Position numbers and translations under genes: made by a program | Shown here: piece after piece, positions 23,653 to 33,577 of the stretch | Layout of the letters: each line of letters opens with the position of its first letter | Numbering within the stretch: the first letter of the stretch is position 1 | DNA from: Diphasiastrum complanatum | Lineage: Eukaryota; Streptophyta; Lycopodiopsida; Lycopodiales; Lycopodiaceae | Length of the DNA: 64,000 nt | Reading direction: 5' to 3' | Assembly (NCBI GenBank): GCA_029204225.1 | Contig: CM055111.1 | Span: forward strand, 43,280,815 to 43,344,814 | The notes under the pieces: model-generated | What the model saw: the letters and a program-made list of their open reading frames with translations, nothing else | Told to the model about the DNA's origin: nothing | Database searches by the model: none

Positions 23653-23695
23653 CTACCTACAATAGAAGATCACTTGAAATCGATGTGCGAATCTT

Positions 23696-23797
23696 TGTAG
23701 CACAGAAGAACAACTAGCTGATATTTTCACTAAGCCACTTACTGGAGAAAAGTTTGATAAGTTTAGATCAAAACTTTCTGTATTTAAAGTTTGTTGA
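23696..23797 (+). pseudogene. copia element D, RNase H C-terminal stub
   Basis: An open frame of 33 codons reads CSTEEQLADIFTKPLTGEKF and ends at a stop at 23797. It is the conserved C-terminus of copia RNase H. It sits directly after the pre-integrase region, so integrase, reverse transcriptase and most of RNase H were deleted. Confidence 0.9.
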
Positions 23798-23850
23798 CTT
23801 TAAAGCTATGTATATGACTGTATAAAAAGTGACTCTACTTTAAGGGAGAG

Positions 23851-24126
23851 AGTTAGAATTAAAGTTAGAATCATTGTGTTACTGTACTGTGGGTCCTATC
23901 AGTGGATAAGGATCAGTTGGCCTCGCCACGAGGCAAGTCGACGGGACACGCGTCCCGCCAACGGCAACCTGGGTCATGCATGGGTTGCCTGAGTGAACAA
24001 CTATATGTACAGTGTAATTTCATTTTGAGAAATACAGTTGCTATATGAGCTTGCGGAGGAGAGTGATTTTCTGTCTGTGTTACTGTGTAGCATGATCTGG
24101 GTTCCTGTGCAAAGCAAATTCTAAGT
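23851..24126 (+). repeat. 3' LTR of copia element D
   Basis: Same length and ends as the 5' copy, with only a handful of substitutions, several at CpG. It is flanked on the right by the CATTA target duplication. Confidence 0.93.
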
Positions 24127-24131
24127 CATTA

Positions 24132-25146
24132 CCTAATGGAATTGGGCTTGAGCATGAGTTCCAACATGGAGGCCTCATATTTCCATCATTATGGTGCAGC
24201 TATTTTCAAGGAGGATGAGCTCTCAAGTCAAAGATCTTCTTCAAGCATGGAAGAAATCGAAAGAAAAGATGCAACTTATGGTGGAACGATCAAGGAAGGT
24301 GGTATTAAATTTCCGTCAAGGAAATCCTCTCATGGCAATGGTGAATTTGCTACAACCAAATATCCTTTGGCTAGTTCTCACACCAAAGGATCTACTCAAC
24401 AAGCTCTATGTTAAATTAGAATAGATATCATTTAAGGAGTGTGAAAATTTGTAAAAGTTATCTATGTTGAGTTAGGTGGTATCTTGACTTTTTTATGTCA
24501 ATCCACATGTTGGTAGGTGATTAGGCCATTTTTGGCATAAGAGGTAACTCGAGCAAGTACACATGCTAGATGATGATTAGGCCAAATCCAAGAGTAATTT
24601 AGACACTTGACACATGCCATGATGGTAGAGGGCTAGTGACACCTTCCTATGTGTTGTATTGAGATCATGTGACCAATCACAAGTAAGAGATCCATAAAAT
24701 TGGTCCAATCAAGTTTGAAGGCCTATATGTCACTAAGCCAATCAAATTACGAGGAGGAAAAGAAGGGGTCCAATCATGTTTCACTCCTCTCTACCTCGAG
24801 TTGCTACTTATATGAGTGATAGATCAATTCTATGTAAGTTTTATGGAGATTATGAGAGTTTCTATATTTTCAGTCTTTTTGGCTTTCTCTCTCTACACGA
24901 GGATGTGTACTTGATTTTTCTCTCTACCCGAGAGCAAGGCTTTTTTGTACTTAGTCTTTTCATTACAAGTCTCCCACATGTGTAAATGTACTTTGGTGAT
25001 ATATATGCATGTTTCATTGTGCTCTTGCCTTAGATTTTGTGAGATAGATCTTGGAATTCAATCTATAGCTTGATCTTAGTGCAATCACCCACATCTTAGG
25101 AGATCAATCACACTTTTGGGGTGTCCCACACGTATGAAATTTAACA
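24132..25146 (+). mobile_element. copia remnant C, right part, with probable 3' LTR
   Basis: 24132-24439 continues the sequence interrupted by element D, with open frames but no readable domain. A purine run TTTAAGGAG precedes TGTGAAAATTTG at 24440, which looks like the start of a 3' LTR of the same type as in A and B. A plausible end is …TTTAACA at 25146, but it is not confirmed. CACACGTATG, a decayed form of the LTR palindrome, occurs at about 25127-25136. Confidence 0.5.
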
Positions 25147-25158
25147 ATAAATTGTTTC

Positions 25159-25248
25159 TTGATCCGTTGGAAAGGATGCACTGAGGATGATGATTTGTGG
25201 GAAAGAGTTGAAAACATAAAAAGAGACTTTCCTAGGTTCCACTTTTGA
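25159..25248 (+). pseudogene. Ty3/gypsy chromodomain tail
   Basis: A frame of 29 codons ending at a stop reads LIRWKGCTEDDDLWERVENI, the aromatic-cage and acidic segment of the C-terminal chromodomain of chromovirus integrases. Only this tail is present. The rest of the polyprotein is missing, or displaced by copia remnant C. Confidence 0.8.
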
Positions 25249-25276
25249 GGACAGAAGTAGTTCAAGGGGGGAAGAA

Positions 25277-25769
25277 TGTTATGTCCATGTCCAAAATAAT
25301 CCTTGACATGGATATTTGGTACTCTAGTGTATGAGTTTATTAGTTATGTCTTGCCATTCCGGACTAGGCCAAAAATGTAATTAAGAATCTTGTGAGTTGG
25401 TGCATGGTGTTGACTGCTTTTTATACATGTAAAGAAGATAAAAAGCAATTGATTGAGAATTGACAGCCTATAAGGAATATTCCTAGGCCATTGGGGCTTA
25501 TATATACTTGTAGGAACTCGCCCATCTCCCTCACTTGCTTTCCAGTTCCAGTTGCCAAGATCCTCTCCACTTGTGTATTTAGTTGCGGTGGCTCGAGGGT
25601 GAAGTTGCTTGGGGTTTGAATCTCAGTTTGTCTTTGGTAGAAAAGTCTAGACTGGCCTATAATGTACTATGGAAATAAGTAGGGGCAGACCCATTTTGTC
25701 CCATAAACTATTTGTTCTTGAATTTCGTCAAGCTTGATAAGGTGATCTGAAATGTAAGGCTTGGTAGCA
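25277..25769 (+). repeat. 3' LTR of the gypsy chromovirus
   Basis: Begins TGTTATGTCC directly after the polypurine tract AAGGGGGGAAGAA (25264-25276). A TATA-like tract is at about 25499-25506. The end at GGTAGCA (25769) is a guess based on a CA terminus. Confidence 0.6.
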
Positions 25770-26105
25770 AACGAGCAAAATGGGCTTGCCACTCATGCAT
25801 GTTTGCCTCAGGTGTCCTTTGTATTTTGGGACCACCTCCATGAGCATAAGGTCCATCCAATTTTCTCTAGGAATATGTCATTCTCTTTGTACGGAATGCA
25901 CGTTCTCTCTCCTCTCTCCGGTGGAATGCACGTTCTCTCTCCTCTCTCTGGTGGAATGTGCATGTGCTATATGTGGCATCCCGTCATTGGTTGCCCACAT
26001 CCACATTCCACCACAAATGTAAAAAAACAAAATTTGTTCACGCATACGGCCGCACCCAAAAAAAAATAAAATAAAAAAAATCTTCGCACAATGGCATTAC
26101 GTAAG

Positions 26106-26197
26106 GGAAGGCTCGAAGCCCTCGAGCCTTCCTTGCTGGTCGGGGCCTGGCCTCGGGTGAGGGGTCCTCCCAGCAAAGAAGGCCCTGAGACAGGGCC
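26106..26197 (+). other. two perfect hairpins in a GC-rich island upstream of the sulfurase-like gene
   Basis: 26106-26116 pairs with 26122-26132 (stem GGAAGGCTCGA, loop AGCCC). 26181-26187 pairs with 26191-26197 (GGCCCTG, loop AGA). The sequence between them is GC-rich. The hairpins lie about 400-480 bp before the start codon. Confidence 0.6.
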
Positions 26198-26587
26198 GCA
26201 TAATTTGCTTCATACCTTTCAGGTTGTGTCTTCTCTCTTGTTGATCTTCATAGCTCGCTAAAAAAATCATAGTCTCTACTAGTCTCTCCCTTTAGCCAAA
26301 TCTATCCGAGGATTCCTCTCGTCGACAATCCTGATCTTCCTAGGAGTGACTAAGGGTGTATGTATCTTCTTTTGACGCTAGTATTACTAGTTAATAGAAT
26401 AGTGTTTGTAGGAAGAGGAAAGAGTGAATTAGGTAGCGTGGAGGGGCGTTCAATTTAGGGCACCCAGAAGAGGACGCACAGGCAGCAGGCAGGAAGCAAG
26501 GAGGAGGAGAATCGAGATGAATGAATAAATAAAAGCAGCCGTATTATTGTTATAACTATGTTTATTGGTGAATGAAGGAGTTTGCAG

Positions 26588-28366
26588 ATGGATTGGCGCT
26601 ATTCTGATCCCTCAAGCCTGCCGGGCGTGGACGAAGCGTTTGAAGCATTTGTGGCCTCGTATCCTCAATATTCAGATACCAGCCTGGTGGATCAAATCAG
26701 AGAGGAAGGGTATTATCATCTGGGCCGTAGTCAGCAGCAAGTTTGCCTGGACTACACGGGGATAGGGCTTTTCTCCTTTCAGCAGCAGCAGGCCATGGAC
26801 AGCCCCTCCGCGTCTTTGAAACTGGCCTTTGTCTTTGGGAATCTTGCCACTCACGCTTTGTACATCCAAGAGCGTACCGCTGAGAGCATACTCCGCAAGC
26901 GAGTGCTTTCTTACATGAATTTGCAGCCCAAAGATTACTGCATTGTATTCACTGCCAACACCCTCTGCGCATTCAAGCTCCTCGCGGAATCTTATCCTTT
27001 CCATCTCTCCGCCAAGCTACTCCTTGGCTACGATCACGAATGCGAGAACGTGGCGTGGATCAAACACAGTGCCAAATCTAAAGAGGCTGCGGTATTTGAT
27101 GCGGCTTTTGTTTGGCCGGAGCTCAAATTTGATGAAACGGAGATGAAGAAGATGCTCCGACAAAAGAACAGATGGAATAGGAAAGATGGTGACCTTGCAG
27201 GTGGCTTGTTTGCCTATCCCATCGTGTCCAAGATCACAGGAGCAAAACAGTCCTTCGAATGGGTATCGGAGGCACAGAGGAATGGATGGAATGTGCTGCT
27301 GGATATAACTGGACTGGGAGTGAAAGCAATGGACTCTCTGGGGTTATCGCTTCACCGCCCAGACTTCATCATTGGCTCATTCTACAAGGTATTTGGATGC
27401 GATCCTACAGGCTTCGGATGCCTTATAATAAATAGGCATATTCTTAGACAGTTGGGAGATTCATCCCGAGCGCGAGCAGTGGGAATGGTAAAACTAGTGA
27501 GCTTCAATTCCAGCAGACCTTTGGCGTCGCCACCCCAAGGAGGAGTAGGCAGGCTTTTGTCTATAACAGAAACCCCTAGCCCTCCCAGAGAAGGTCCTTA
27601 CGAAAAATTAAATGCAGCCGACTGGAATGAAAACGGCAATTGCCGAGATGAAGAAGCCTGCATGACCTCGTCAAAGACTTCTGACCCTTTTCCTGTTGCT
27701 GTCAGTGCTCTTGATCCAGGATTTTGTAATGAGCATGACAGTCTCCTGCAAGAGCAGTGCAGTGACTTCCGAGTTGTAGACACAGTCTATTGCCGTGGGC
27801 TGGATTATGCTGAGAAAGTAGGGCTTACAAGGATTGATATTAGGCAGTGGTCTCTCTTGTATTGGCTCATTTCATCTCTCAGGAAGCTTAGGCATCCTCC
27901 CAAGGGTAACAGGCATCTTGTCATGGTCTATGGGTCATTGTCCCAAAATGATAGAGGATCAACCCTAGCCTTTAACCTTTATGATTCATCCAAAACTTTG
28001 TTAGATCCAATATCAGTGCAAAAGCTTGCAGATCGAAATAACATTTCTCTGGGAATTGGAACAATTCAGGGACTTTTTCGCAGAGAACAGTCAAATGAAA
28101 AGCCAAATAGGGATTATAAAAGGAGCTCGAAATTAATAGTGGGAAGTTCTAGCTGTGTAGATATACAATCGCATATCATGGGAGTAAAACCTGAGCTCTT
28201 TCAGCGGAAAACTGTTCAAGTTCTCTGTGCCACCCTTGGGTTCTTGTCAAATTTTGGTGATGTTTACAGCTTGTGGGCATTCCTGGCGAAATTTCTGGAT
28301 CCGAAATTCATTTGTCAGGAGCATTTGCAGTATCAGAGTCTCAATCAAGAAACTGTACATTTATGA
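26588..28366 (+). CDS. molybdenum-cofactor-sulfurase-like protein (PLP-fold, intronless)
   Basis: 592 codons plus stop in one exon. The start is the ATG at 26588 (MDWRYSDPSSLPG); an in-frame stop at 26573-26575 rules out a longer ATG start, although a short upstream intron ending at TTTGCAG (26581-26587) cannot be excluded. The fold is aminotransferase class V/NifS-like: QQVCLDYTGIGLFS near residue 52, CIVFTANTLCAFKLLAES near 118-135, the LLDITGLGVKAMDSLGL segment, then PDFIIGSFYKVFG. Lys267 in that motif fits the PLP-binding position. A diverged middle is followed by the conserved RGLDYAEKVGLTRIDIRQWS and RGSTLAFNLYD blocks. It ends near VYSLWAFLAKFLDP, the usual C-terminus of the plant single-domain group. 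Unlike true Moco sulfurase (ABA3 type, about 820 aa) it has no MOSC domain, so sulfuration of molybdenum cofactor is not implied. The group's biochemical role is unsettled. The gene is intact and GC-richer than its surroundings. Confidence 0.93.
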   Translation: MDWRYSDPSSLPGVDEAFEAFVASYPQYSDTSLVDQIREEGYYHLGRSQQQVCLDYTGIGLFSFQQQQAMDSPSASLKLAFVFGNLATHALYIQERTAESILRKRVLSYMNLQPKDYCIVFTANTLCAFKLLAESYPFHLSAKLLLGYDHECENVAWIKHSAKSKEAAVFDAAFVWPELKFDETEMKKMLRQKNRWNRKDGDLAGGLFAYPIVSKITGAKQSFEWVSEAQRNGWNVLLDITGLGVKAMDSLGLSLHRPDFIIGSFYKVFGCDPTGFGCLIINRHILRQLGDSSRARAVGMVKLVSFNSSRPLASPPQGGVGRLLSITETPSPPREGPYEKLNAADWNENGNCRDEEACMTSSKTSDPFPVAVSALDPGFCNEHDSLLQEQCSDFRVVDTVYCRGLDYAEKVGLTRIDIRQWSLLYWLISSLRKLRHPPKGNRHLVMVYGSLSQNDRGSTLAFNLYDSSKTLLDPISVQKLADRNNISLGIGTIQGLFRREQSNEKPNRDYKRSSKLIVGSSSCVDIQSHIMGVKPELFQRKTVQVLCATLGFLSNFGDVYSLWAFLAKFLDPKFICQEHLQYQSLNQETVHL

Positions 28367-29400
28367 GAAGCTGTTCCTATCCGTTGCGAAGAACATGCAC
28401 ACTCAGGTAGCAGGATGTAAGTCAATGTTTAGTGAGCCAACGGACCTTCACTAGCAAAAAGGCGTACCCCGTACCCTCCAGTTATTTAGCTGCTGTCATT
28501 GCGCATCGAGTGTACAGTACCTTGTCCGTTTACAGAAGATTCTGTGTCCACATTTATTTGACAATCGGTTGGTTATCTGTGGTTATCTGTGGTAATCCGA
28601 ATTTAATAAGTCACTGTATCTTTCAGTGTGGATGGAAAAAAATAAAGATTTAGTTGCACAATAGGCTAGTAACAAGTGAAGTGTCCTGTTGGTGGCATTC
28701 TCAAGCATATAGTTTGCTGCCCATTCTCTCATCCGTGGCCAAGAGAACTTCGCATGAAACAAAATTTGATCAAAACTGTAATATTCCTTTAAATAACAGG
28801 CAGCTGTTTTGTGACTCATTTTTCATAGGAGTATCATAAAAACAGACAAGTTTTTCACAGCATTGCTGATGAAGCTTTTGTAGATGGTAGTCACAATCTT
28901 TAAAAAATTTAAGAACCTGTCTGCATAGACAGAAGTGTAAATAGATTCGAGGACATATGTGGACATAAATATATTCTTGCATTCAGCTATGCTTATCTTC
29001 TGTGATAGGAGAAAGCAACAACTTCTTGAGTTTGTATGTATGTGATCTGCTAATCTTGGTATTGTTGGTGAAGACTTCACACAGCCACGCTCAGATTTAT
29101 GCATTGAACATGCATTTAATCGAGTTGAAGGTCGCTCTGTAAATCTTTGTGGGGCTTATACATTTGGAGTTGAAGGCTGATACCAGACGATTAAGGTTCA
29201 CAGGCTCACAGTGGACAATCATATTGTATGTGAGGGGTATGTATATTCAACTAAGCCTGCCCCACTTACAAGTTAGCTAATTGACAGTTATGTTAGTGCT
29301 AACTTGTGCCAATTAGCTAATTGTCTTTCTTGCTGCCCCACCTACACCTACAGTAGCACTAACTTAAGTTAGCACTAACTCAGGAGCTGCCCCATGTCCA
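28367..29400. other. 3' flank of the sulfurase-like gene; no further gene seen
   Basis: AT-rich DNA that may include the 3' UTR. Near 29265-29380 the words TTAGCTAATTG and TTAGTGCTAACT recur in direct and inverted order, suggesting a small decayed repeat. Confidence 0.45.
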
Positions 29401-29429
29401 CACCCGTTACTGGCCAAGAATGGACTGCA

Positions 29430-29760
29430 GCAGTAAGAGTTTGTGGAGCTTGTTCCATGCCCTGCTGAAGGCATGTTCCACGCCCTGCACACACCCTTGT
29501 GATGGAGCAAGGAACAGAGAGCACCTGCAAGGAGCTGCGATGGAGGTGGAGTATGGTGGTGCAAGGAGCTGCGATGGAGGTGGAGTATGGTGGAGCAGGG
29601 AACAGCTGCTCCCTGCTGATCCACGCCCACGCCCACGCCCACGCCCACGCCCTGCACACACCCTTGTGATGGAGCAAGGAGGAGAGAGCACCTGCAAGGA
29701 GCTGCGATGGAGGTGGAGTATGGTGGAGCAGGGAACAGCTGCAGGGAGAAGGTGGAGTAG
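29430..29760. repeat. GC-rich internal duplication
   Basis: The block CACACCCTTGTGATGGAGCA … GGAGCTGCGATGGAGGTGGA occurs at about 29484-29566 and again at about 29654-29723. The second part is also repeated at about 29567-29600. The copies are separated by a (CCCACG)n run near 29622-29650. Both strands are open by composition only; the long frames at 29364-29993 (minus) and 29420-29968 (plus) are not taken as genes. Confidence 0.75.
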
Positions 29761-29764
29761 GGTG

Positions 29765-30720
29765 GAGTATCGACGCTTGATTTCCTTTGGCAAGAACCGC
29801 GGGAGCTGGTCAGTGGAGGGAGAAGAGGAGCAGCTGCCGTGGAGGAGGACAAGAGGGGAAGCTTGTGGACGTTGGAAGCACACACCCCCACACATGTCAA
29901 GTGTTGAAGCTTCATGTCAATGCATGTTGAAACCATCCAAAGCATCACCCCCCCACCCCCCCAAATGACTGGCCGACAAAATTTTTGCTGCATCTAATTA
30001 TGTTCGCCTTCAATCATCAATCGCGCGCTCTGAACAACATATCCACTTGATGTTATTCAATTGAGCCATTCACACTTGGTCTACAAATTAAACATTTCAC
30101 AAAAACAACATACTTTAATGTCTAATTGTTGATGTTTTTTCCTCGAAAGATTAGATTTTAGATTTCTTGTTTGGATCATCACATAGAAACTAATCATTTC
30201 ATGAAACCAACAAATGTAGTGCAGATCGCTAATATTTTGTCGAAAGATTAAACTTTAGATTGCTTAGTTAGGATCATCACGACTTAGGTTTTGGTGAAGT
30301 GTTTACAAATCTTCATGTCTATCAAGAAAGGAAAAATTGGCCTAGATGGTGACCAACAACTTGATTTGATTACATCTATATTGAAAAATATACAGTTGTT
30401 GATTCTACATCCTCTACGTTTCCATTCCATATTTGTTCCTTTCCCTTTCTAAGTATTTTTTCCATTTCATCTAGTGATTTAAACTAATCATTTCTTTTAT
30501 CCAATGTTGTGCCCAAAGATGATGGCTTACTTGTCATATACAATAACTTGGTAAGATGTTCAAAATATAGATGTTGACAAGGATTTTTGGATTTAGTATT
30601 TCACAAGAGGAAGCCTTTGGTACTAAAAGTTGATCTTCCAAAAGTAGCTTTTAGAATAGGTTGTCGCTAGAAAGCTCTTTTGAATATTCTATCTTAACTA
30701 GTTTAAGTTTGATCTGTGCT
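29765..30720. other. no gene seen
   Basis: AT-rich after about 30000, with a short C-rich run near 29946-29960. No recognisable domain on either strand. Confidence 0.5.
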
Positions 30721-30721
30721 A

Positions 30722-30940
30722 CCTTAGTGTAGTCACAAGCCAGCTAGAACATTTGGGGGCAAAAGCCTTTCCATCTTTCTGTCTCCACTTGGTAATGACA
30801 GTTGCATCGATGACCTTAATGTTTTCAACTATGTTCCTCAATTCTTTTGCAAGAAGAATTACCTTCATCTTGAACTTTTAGAGACGGTAGTTGTCTCTAT
30901 CGAGTTTATGAATGAGAGGTGAACTAGAATTGGAATCCAT
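30722..30940 (-). pseudogene. copia gag N-terminal fragment
   Basis: Minus-strand frame MDSNSSSPLIHKLDRDNYRL, then a stop in place of the usual Trp, then KFKMKVILLAKELRNIVEN. This is the copia gag start (DUF4219/UBN2 type) and resembles that of element E at 45890. Only about 70 codons are left. Confidence 0.7.
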
Positions 30941-31089
30941 CTTGGAGGGTTGATTTTTGATAGAAATTAGAGATTCATGTCTCGATAGAAACAAGACTAT
31001 CTTATTTACTTTGATATTGAGTTGAAATAGAGAACCGACTCTAATACAGATCAAAAAGAACATACATACCAATGCCACTCAACACATGA

Positions 31090-31980
31090 CGAGTCACCTG
31101 GAATGGTTCTAGTCCTATACATCTTCCAGTACCCATAAATTCATTCACCTTGGTTTCAATTAACACTTACATAGCTTGATTCAGCTAGTATATATATTTA
31201 CAAGTGTCGAGAAAAAAATATCTTATGCCTTAACTGCCATTTACTCCAGTTTTGTATCTATACAAAGTTGGTAACCGCCTTTAGGATATTTGTTTCTCCA
31301 GCTGTTTTAGGGTTGATGATAAGTTGGCGACGTCGGTCTGCCGATGTAGCAAGAACGTGAAAAACCCGATAAACCCAAAAAACACGAAGGTGCCCTTTAG
31401 ACTGAAGGTATGCAACTCCTGAAGGTGCCCTTAGACTCAAAATATGTACATAAAATTTGAGCAAGAGCGACTAAACTTCAAGCGATTTAGCTCAATCTAC
31501 CACTTATATTATGTTAAAAGAGCTTCAGTTTAGGTGTGCATGTGTGTGTGCATGTATATGATGTGTGTGTGTATATGTGTGCATGTGTATGTGGTCAAAA
31601 TGCGGTGAAATGCGGTCCTTTGCGGTGAAATGCGATCCTTTACAAAGAGAAATGTGATCAAAATGCGGTCCTTTGCGATCAAAATGGGCCAAAAAATGGC
31701 CCCTTTTATTAGAATTTATAAAAACTACTCATTAAAATTTAGCTTGTTTGTTGTCATTAAAATTGTTGAAGACGTCTGTTAGCTCCGAGCAGGGCGAGTG
31801 TTAAGGGTTGAATTTGAAAAAATAACATCCCTACCAAGGTTCTTCTAGCAAGTATGCTAGTGAGCTTCATATTGCATTAGACTATGTTATTCTAAGGAGG
31901 CCTCCTTATACGGGAGAAATCGGGATGATTGGCCATCACAGGTAGTCTATGTTGGTTGGCAAATGATGAAATGCTAATAC
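31090..31980. other. no gene seen; simple repeats at 31530-31700
   Basis: 31530-31600 is TG/CATG microsatellite-like. 31600-31690 repeats the words AAATGCGGT and CCTTTGCGG several times. No coding sequence is seen. Confidence 0.5.
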
Positions 31981-31981
31981 A

Positions 31982-33187
31982 TTGGTCCCTATGACCAGAG
32001 CCCTGATGGCGTTGATGACTAGAATGTGGAAAACAAGGCGGATTCCCAAAGCATTGAATACCTCGATCTTAGTCTCGATCCAGAAAAAAGGTGATCTTTC
32101 AAGGACGAACAATTATCGAGGCATTTCTCTTATTCTCGTTGCACTTAAAATCCTTACTTCGATATTGATTGGTCGCTTGGCGGGATCCCTTGAGAGCGAT
32201 GGGTTTTTTCTCCGAGGCCAAGCGGGATTCAGAAAACTGGAGGAGTGCGCGGGCCCAGTTGTCTCGTTTCAGGAAATTATCCTTCGACGCAAAAACATTG
32301 GCCTGCCTACTTTTGCGGCGTTCATCGATTTCCGTAAGGCTTATGACATGGTCCCTCACGGGGCCCTCCTCCACAAACTAGCAGCAGCTTATGTTGGTAA
32401 TGTGTTGTCTGAGCCAATCCCGGTGCAAAGGGTAGTTCGGCAAGGCTGCCCAGCCTCACCTACCCTGTTCAACATTTTTATTGATGATATCATTAACGAA
32501 AATGTGGCGCTAGGCGTTCTGGTGCCTGGCCTTGGCAAGAGGGTACAAACCTTGCTCTATGCGGATGACGTCGTGCTTTTGGCCGACAACCCTCAGAAGC
32601 TCCAGGAGGCATTGGACCGGATCTTTGCGTGGGCCACCAAATGGGAGATGGACTTCGGTTATGACAAGTGCGAAGTTATGATTTGGAGCTCTAATAGAAA
32701 CTTGGGGCGGGACGTCAACTTTTTTCTTGGGACCACCCAGTTGCAGCAGTGCCAAAGTTATAAATATCTGGGTCTCACACTGACCCCGGACTGGACCATT
32801 AGGGAGGCGATCAAAGATAGACACGCCTCAAGGTTGAAAGTTTTGAATGGCATAAGGCACCTACTGGTTTCAAGGAAAGTCCCGATGAACTCAAGGATCC
32901 TTCTCATTAAGGCGATGTTGGTTCTGATTCTTGCTTGCGATGCTGAGCTCTTTGGAATGCAAGATCAGAAGTCTTTTAACTCCCTCCAAGGTGTCATAGA
33001 TACCGTTGTAAAGTGGACATTGGATAAGGCTGGCAAAACCACGTCTGTCTGCTCCTCAGTTATATGTCGTGAGTTCAATATCCCCCCTCTCGTGGCATTA
33101 TTTGCCTCGCAACTAGCACATGGGATCGATGGGACATACAACCAGGCAGCATCGGCCTCTCCAACTATACCAAACTCGGTTTTTTGA
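31982..33187 (+). pseudogene. LINE-like reverse transcriptase (RVT_1), partial
   Basis: A 401-codon open frame whose first in-frame ATG is at 31991. The reverse-transcriptase blocks are in order: NNYRGISLILVALKILTSIL, GQAGFRKLEEC, FAAFIDFRKAYDMVPHGALL, RQGCPASPTLFNIFIDD, then the catalytic YADDVVLLAD (about 32557-32586) and the thumb region KYLGLTL. The gap between KAYDMVPHGALLHKL and the RQGCP block looks shorter than usual, suggesting a small internal deletion. The wording of the blocks differs from plant L1 (which normally has NYRPISL and similar), so another non-LTR clade is likely. The frame ends in stops just before the 15-G run. Confidence 0.78.
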
Positions 33188-33238
33188 CCACTAGGAAATA
33201 ACTAGCCCGGGGGGGGGGGGGGGCTGAAAGGAAACAAA

Positions 33239-33577
33239 GTGAACCGCGGCCTTAGACTGCTTGCGCTTCTGAGGATGGGTGGGCTTGTACTTAACCAACG
33301 AGCCATCCGGTTGTGCATCCGGGACGCTTGTGTCATGTGCGGAGAAGATGGGAAGGGGGACAAAATAGGGCATCTGCTCTTGTCATGCCCAACCATCTCC
33401 GAGCAAAGGAAAAGGCTCTTGCAACCAGCTATCGACTGGCTTAACGATCGCAATTTGGGTACCCTCGCCGTTGAGGATAAATGGCCTGTGCTGGCTGGTG
33501 ACCACATAGGCGGGATAAGATTACCTATGTGGGGAGGTGTCCCAGGCAAAAGAATTCCGAAGTGGGGATACGAATAG
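33239..33577 (+). pseudogene. LINE-like C-terminal zinc-finger segment
   Basis: An open frame of 112 codons in a new frame after the poly-G run. It has C-V-M-C…H-L-L-L-S-C-P (C-x2-C-x10-H-x4-C, about 33331-33393), the finger typical of the C-terminal part of LINE polymerases, followed by NDRNLGTLAVEDKWP. Together with 31982-33187 it was probably one ORF, now split near the poly-G run. Confidence 0.65.

Larger units (their letters stand above)
20688..24126 (+). mobile_element. copia element D, complete but internally deleted
   Basis: A 3439-bp unit with two 276-bp LTRs (20688-20963, 23851-24126) and a 5-bp direct repeat CATTA on both sides (20683-20687, 24127-24131). The primer-binding site TGGTATCAGATCC is at 20964-20976, and the purine tract AAGGGAGAG lies just before the 3' LTR. 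The interior holds a broken gag-protease and then jumps to the last 33 codons of RNase H. The LTRs start AGTTAGAATT and end ATTCTAAGT, not TG…CA. It is nested in copia remnant C. Confidence 0.93.

Noticed and set aside
26582-26587. Start of the sulfurase-like gene at TTG 26582
   Set aside because: Plant genes start at ATG almost without exception, and the next in-frame ATG is at 26588.
29364-29993. Overlapping frames of 209, 162 and 100 codons (minus) and 182 codons (plus)
   Set aside because: Both strands and several frames are open because of the GC-rich repeats. The peptides are repetitive and no domain is present.
32099-32824. Minus-strand frames of 91 and 104 codons opposite the LINE RT
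   Set aside because: They mirror the plus-strand RT, which has the conserved motifs.
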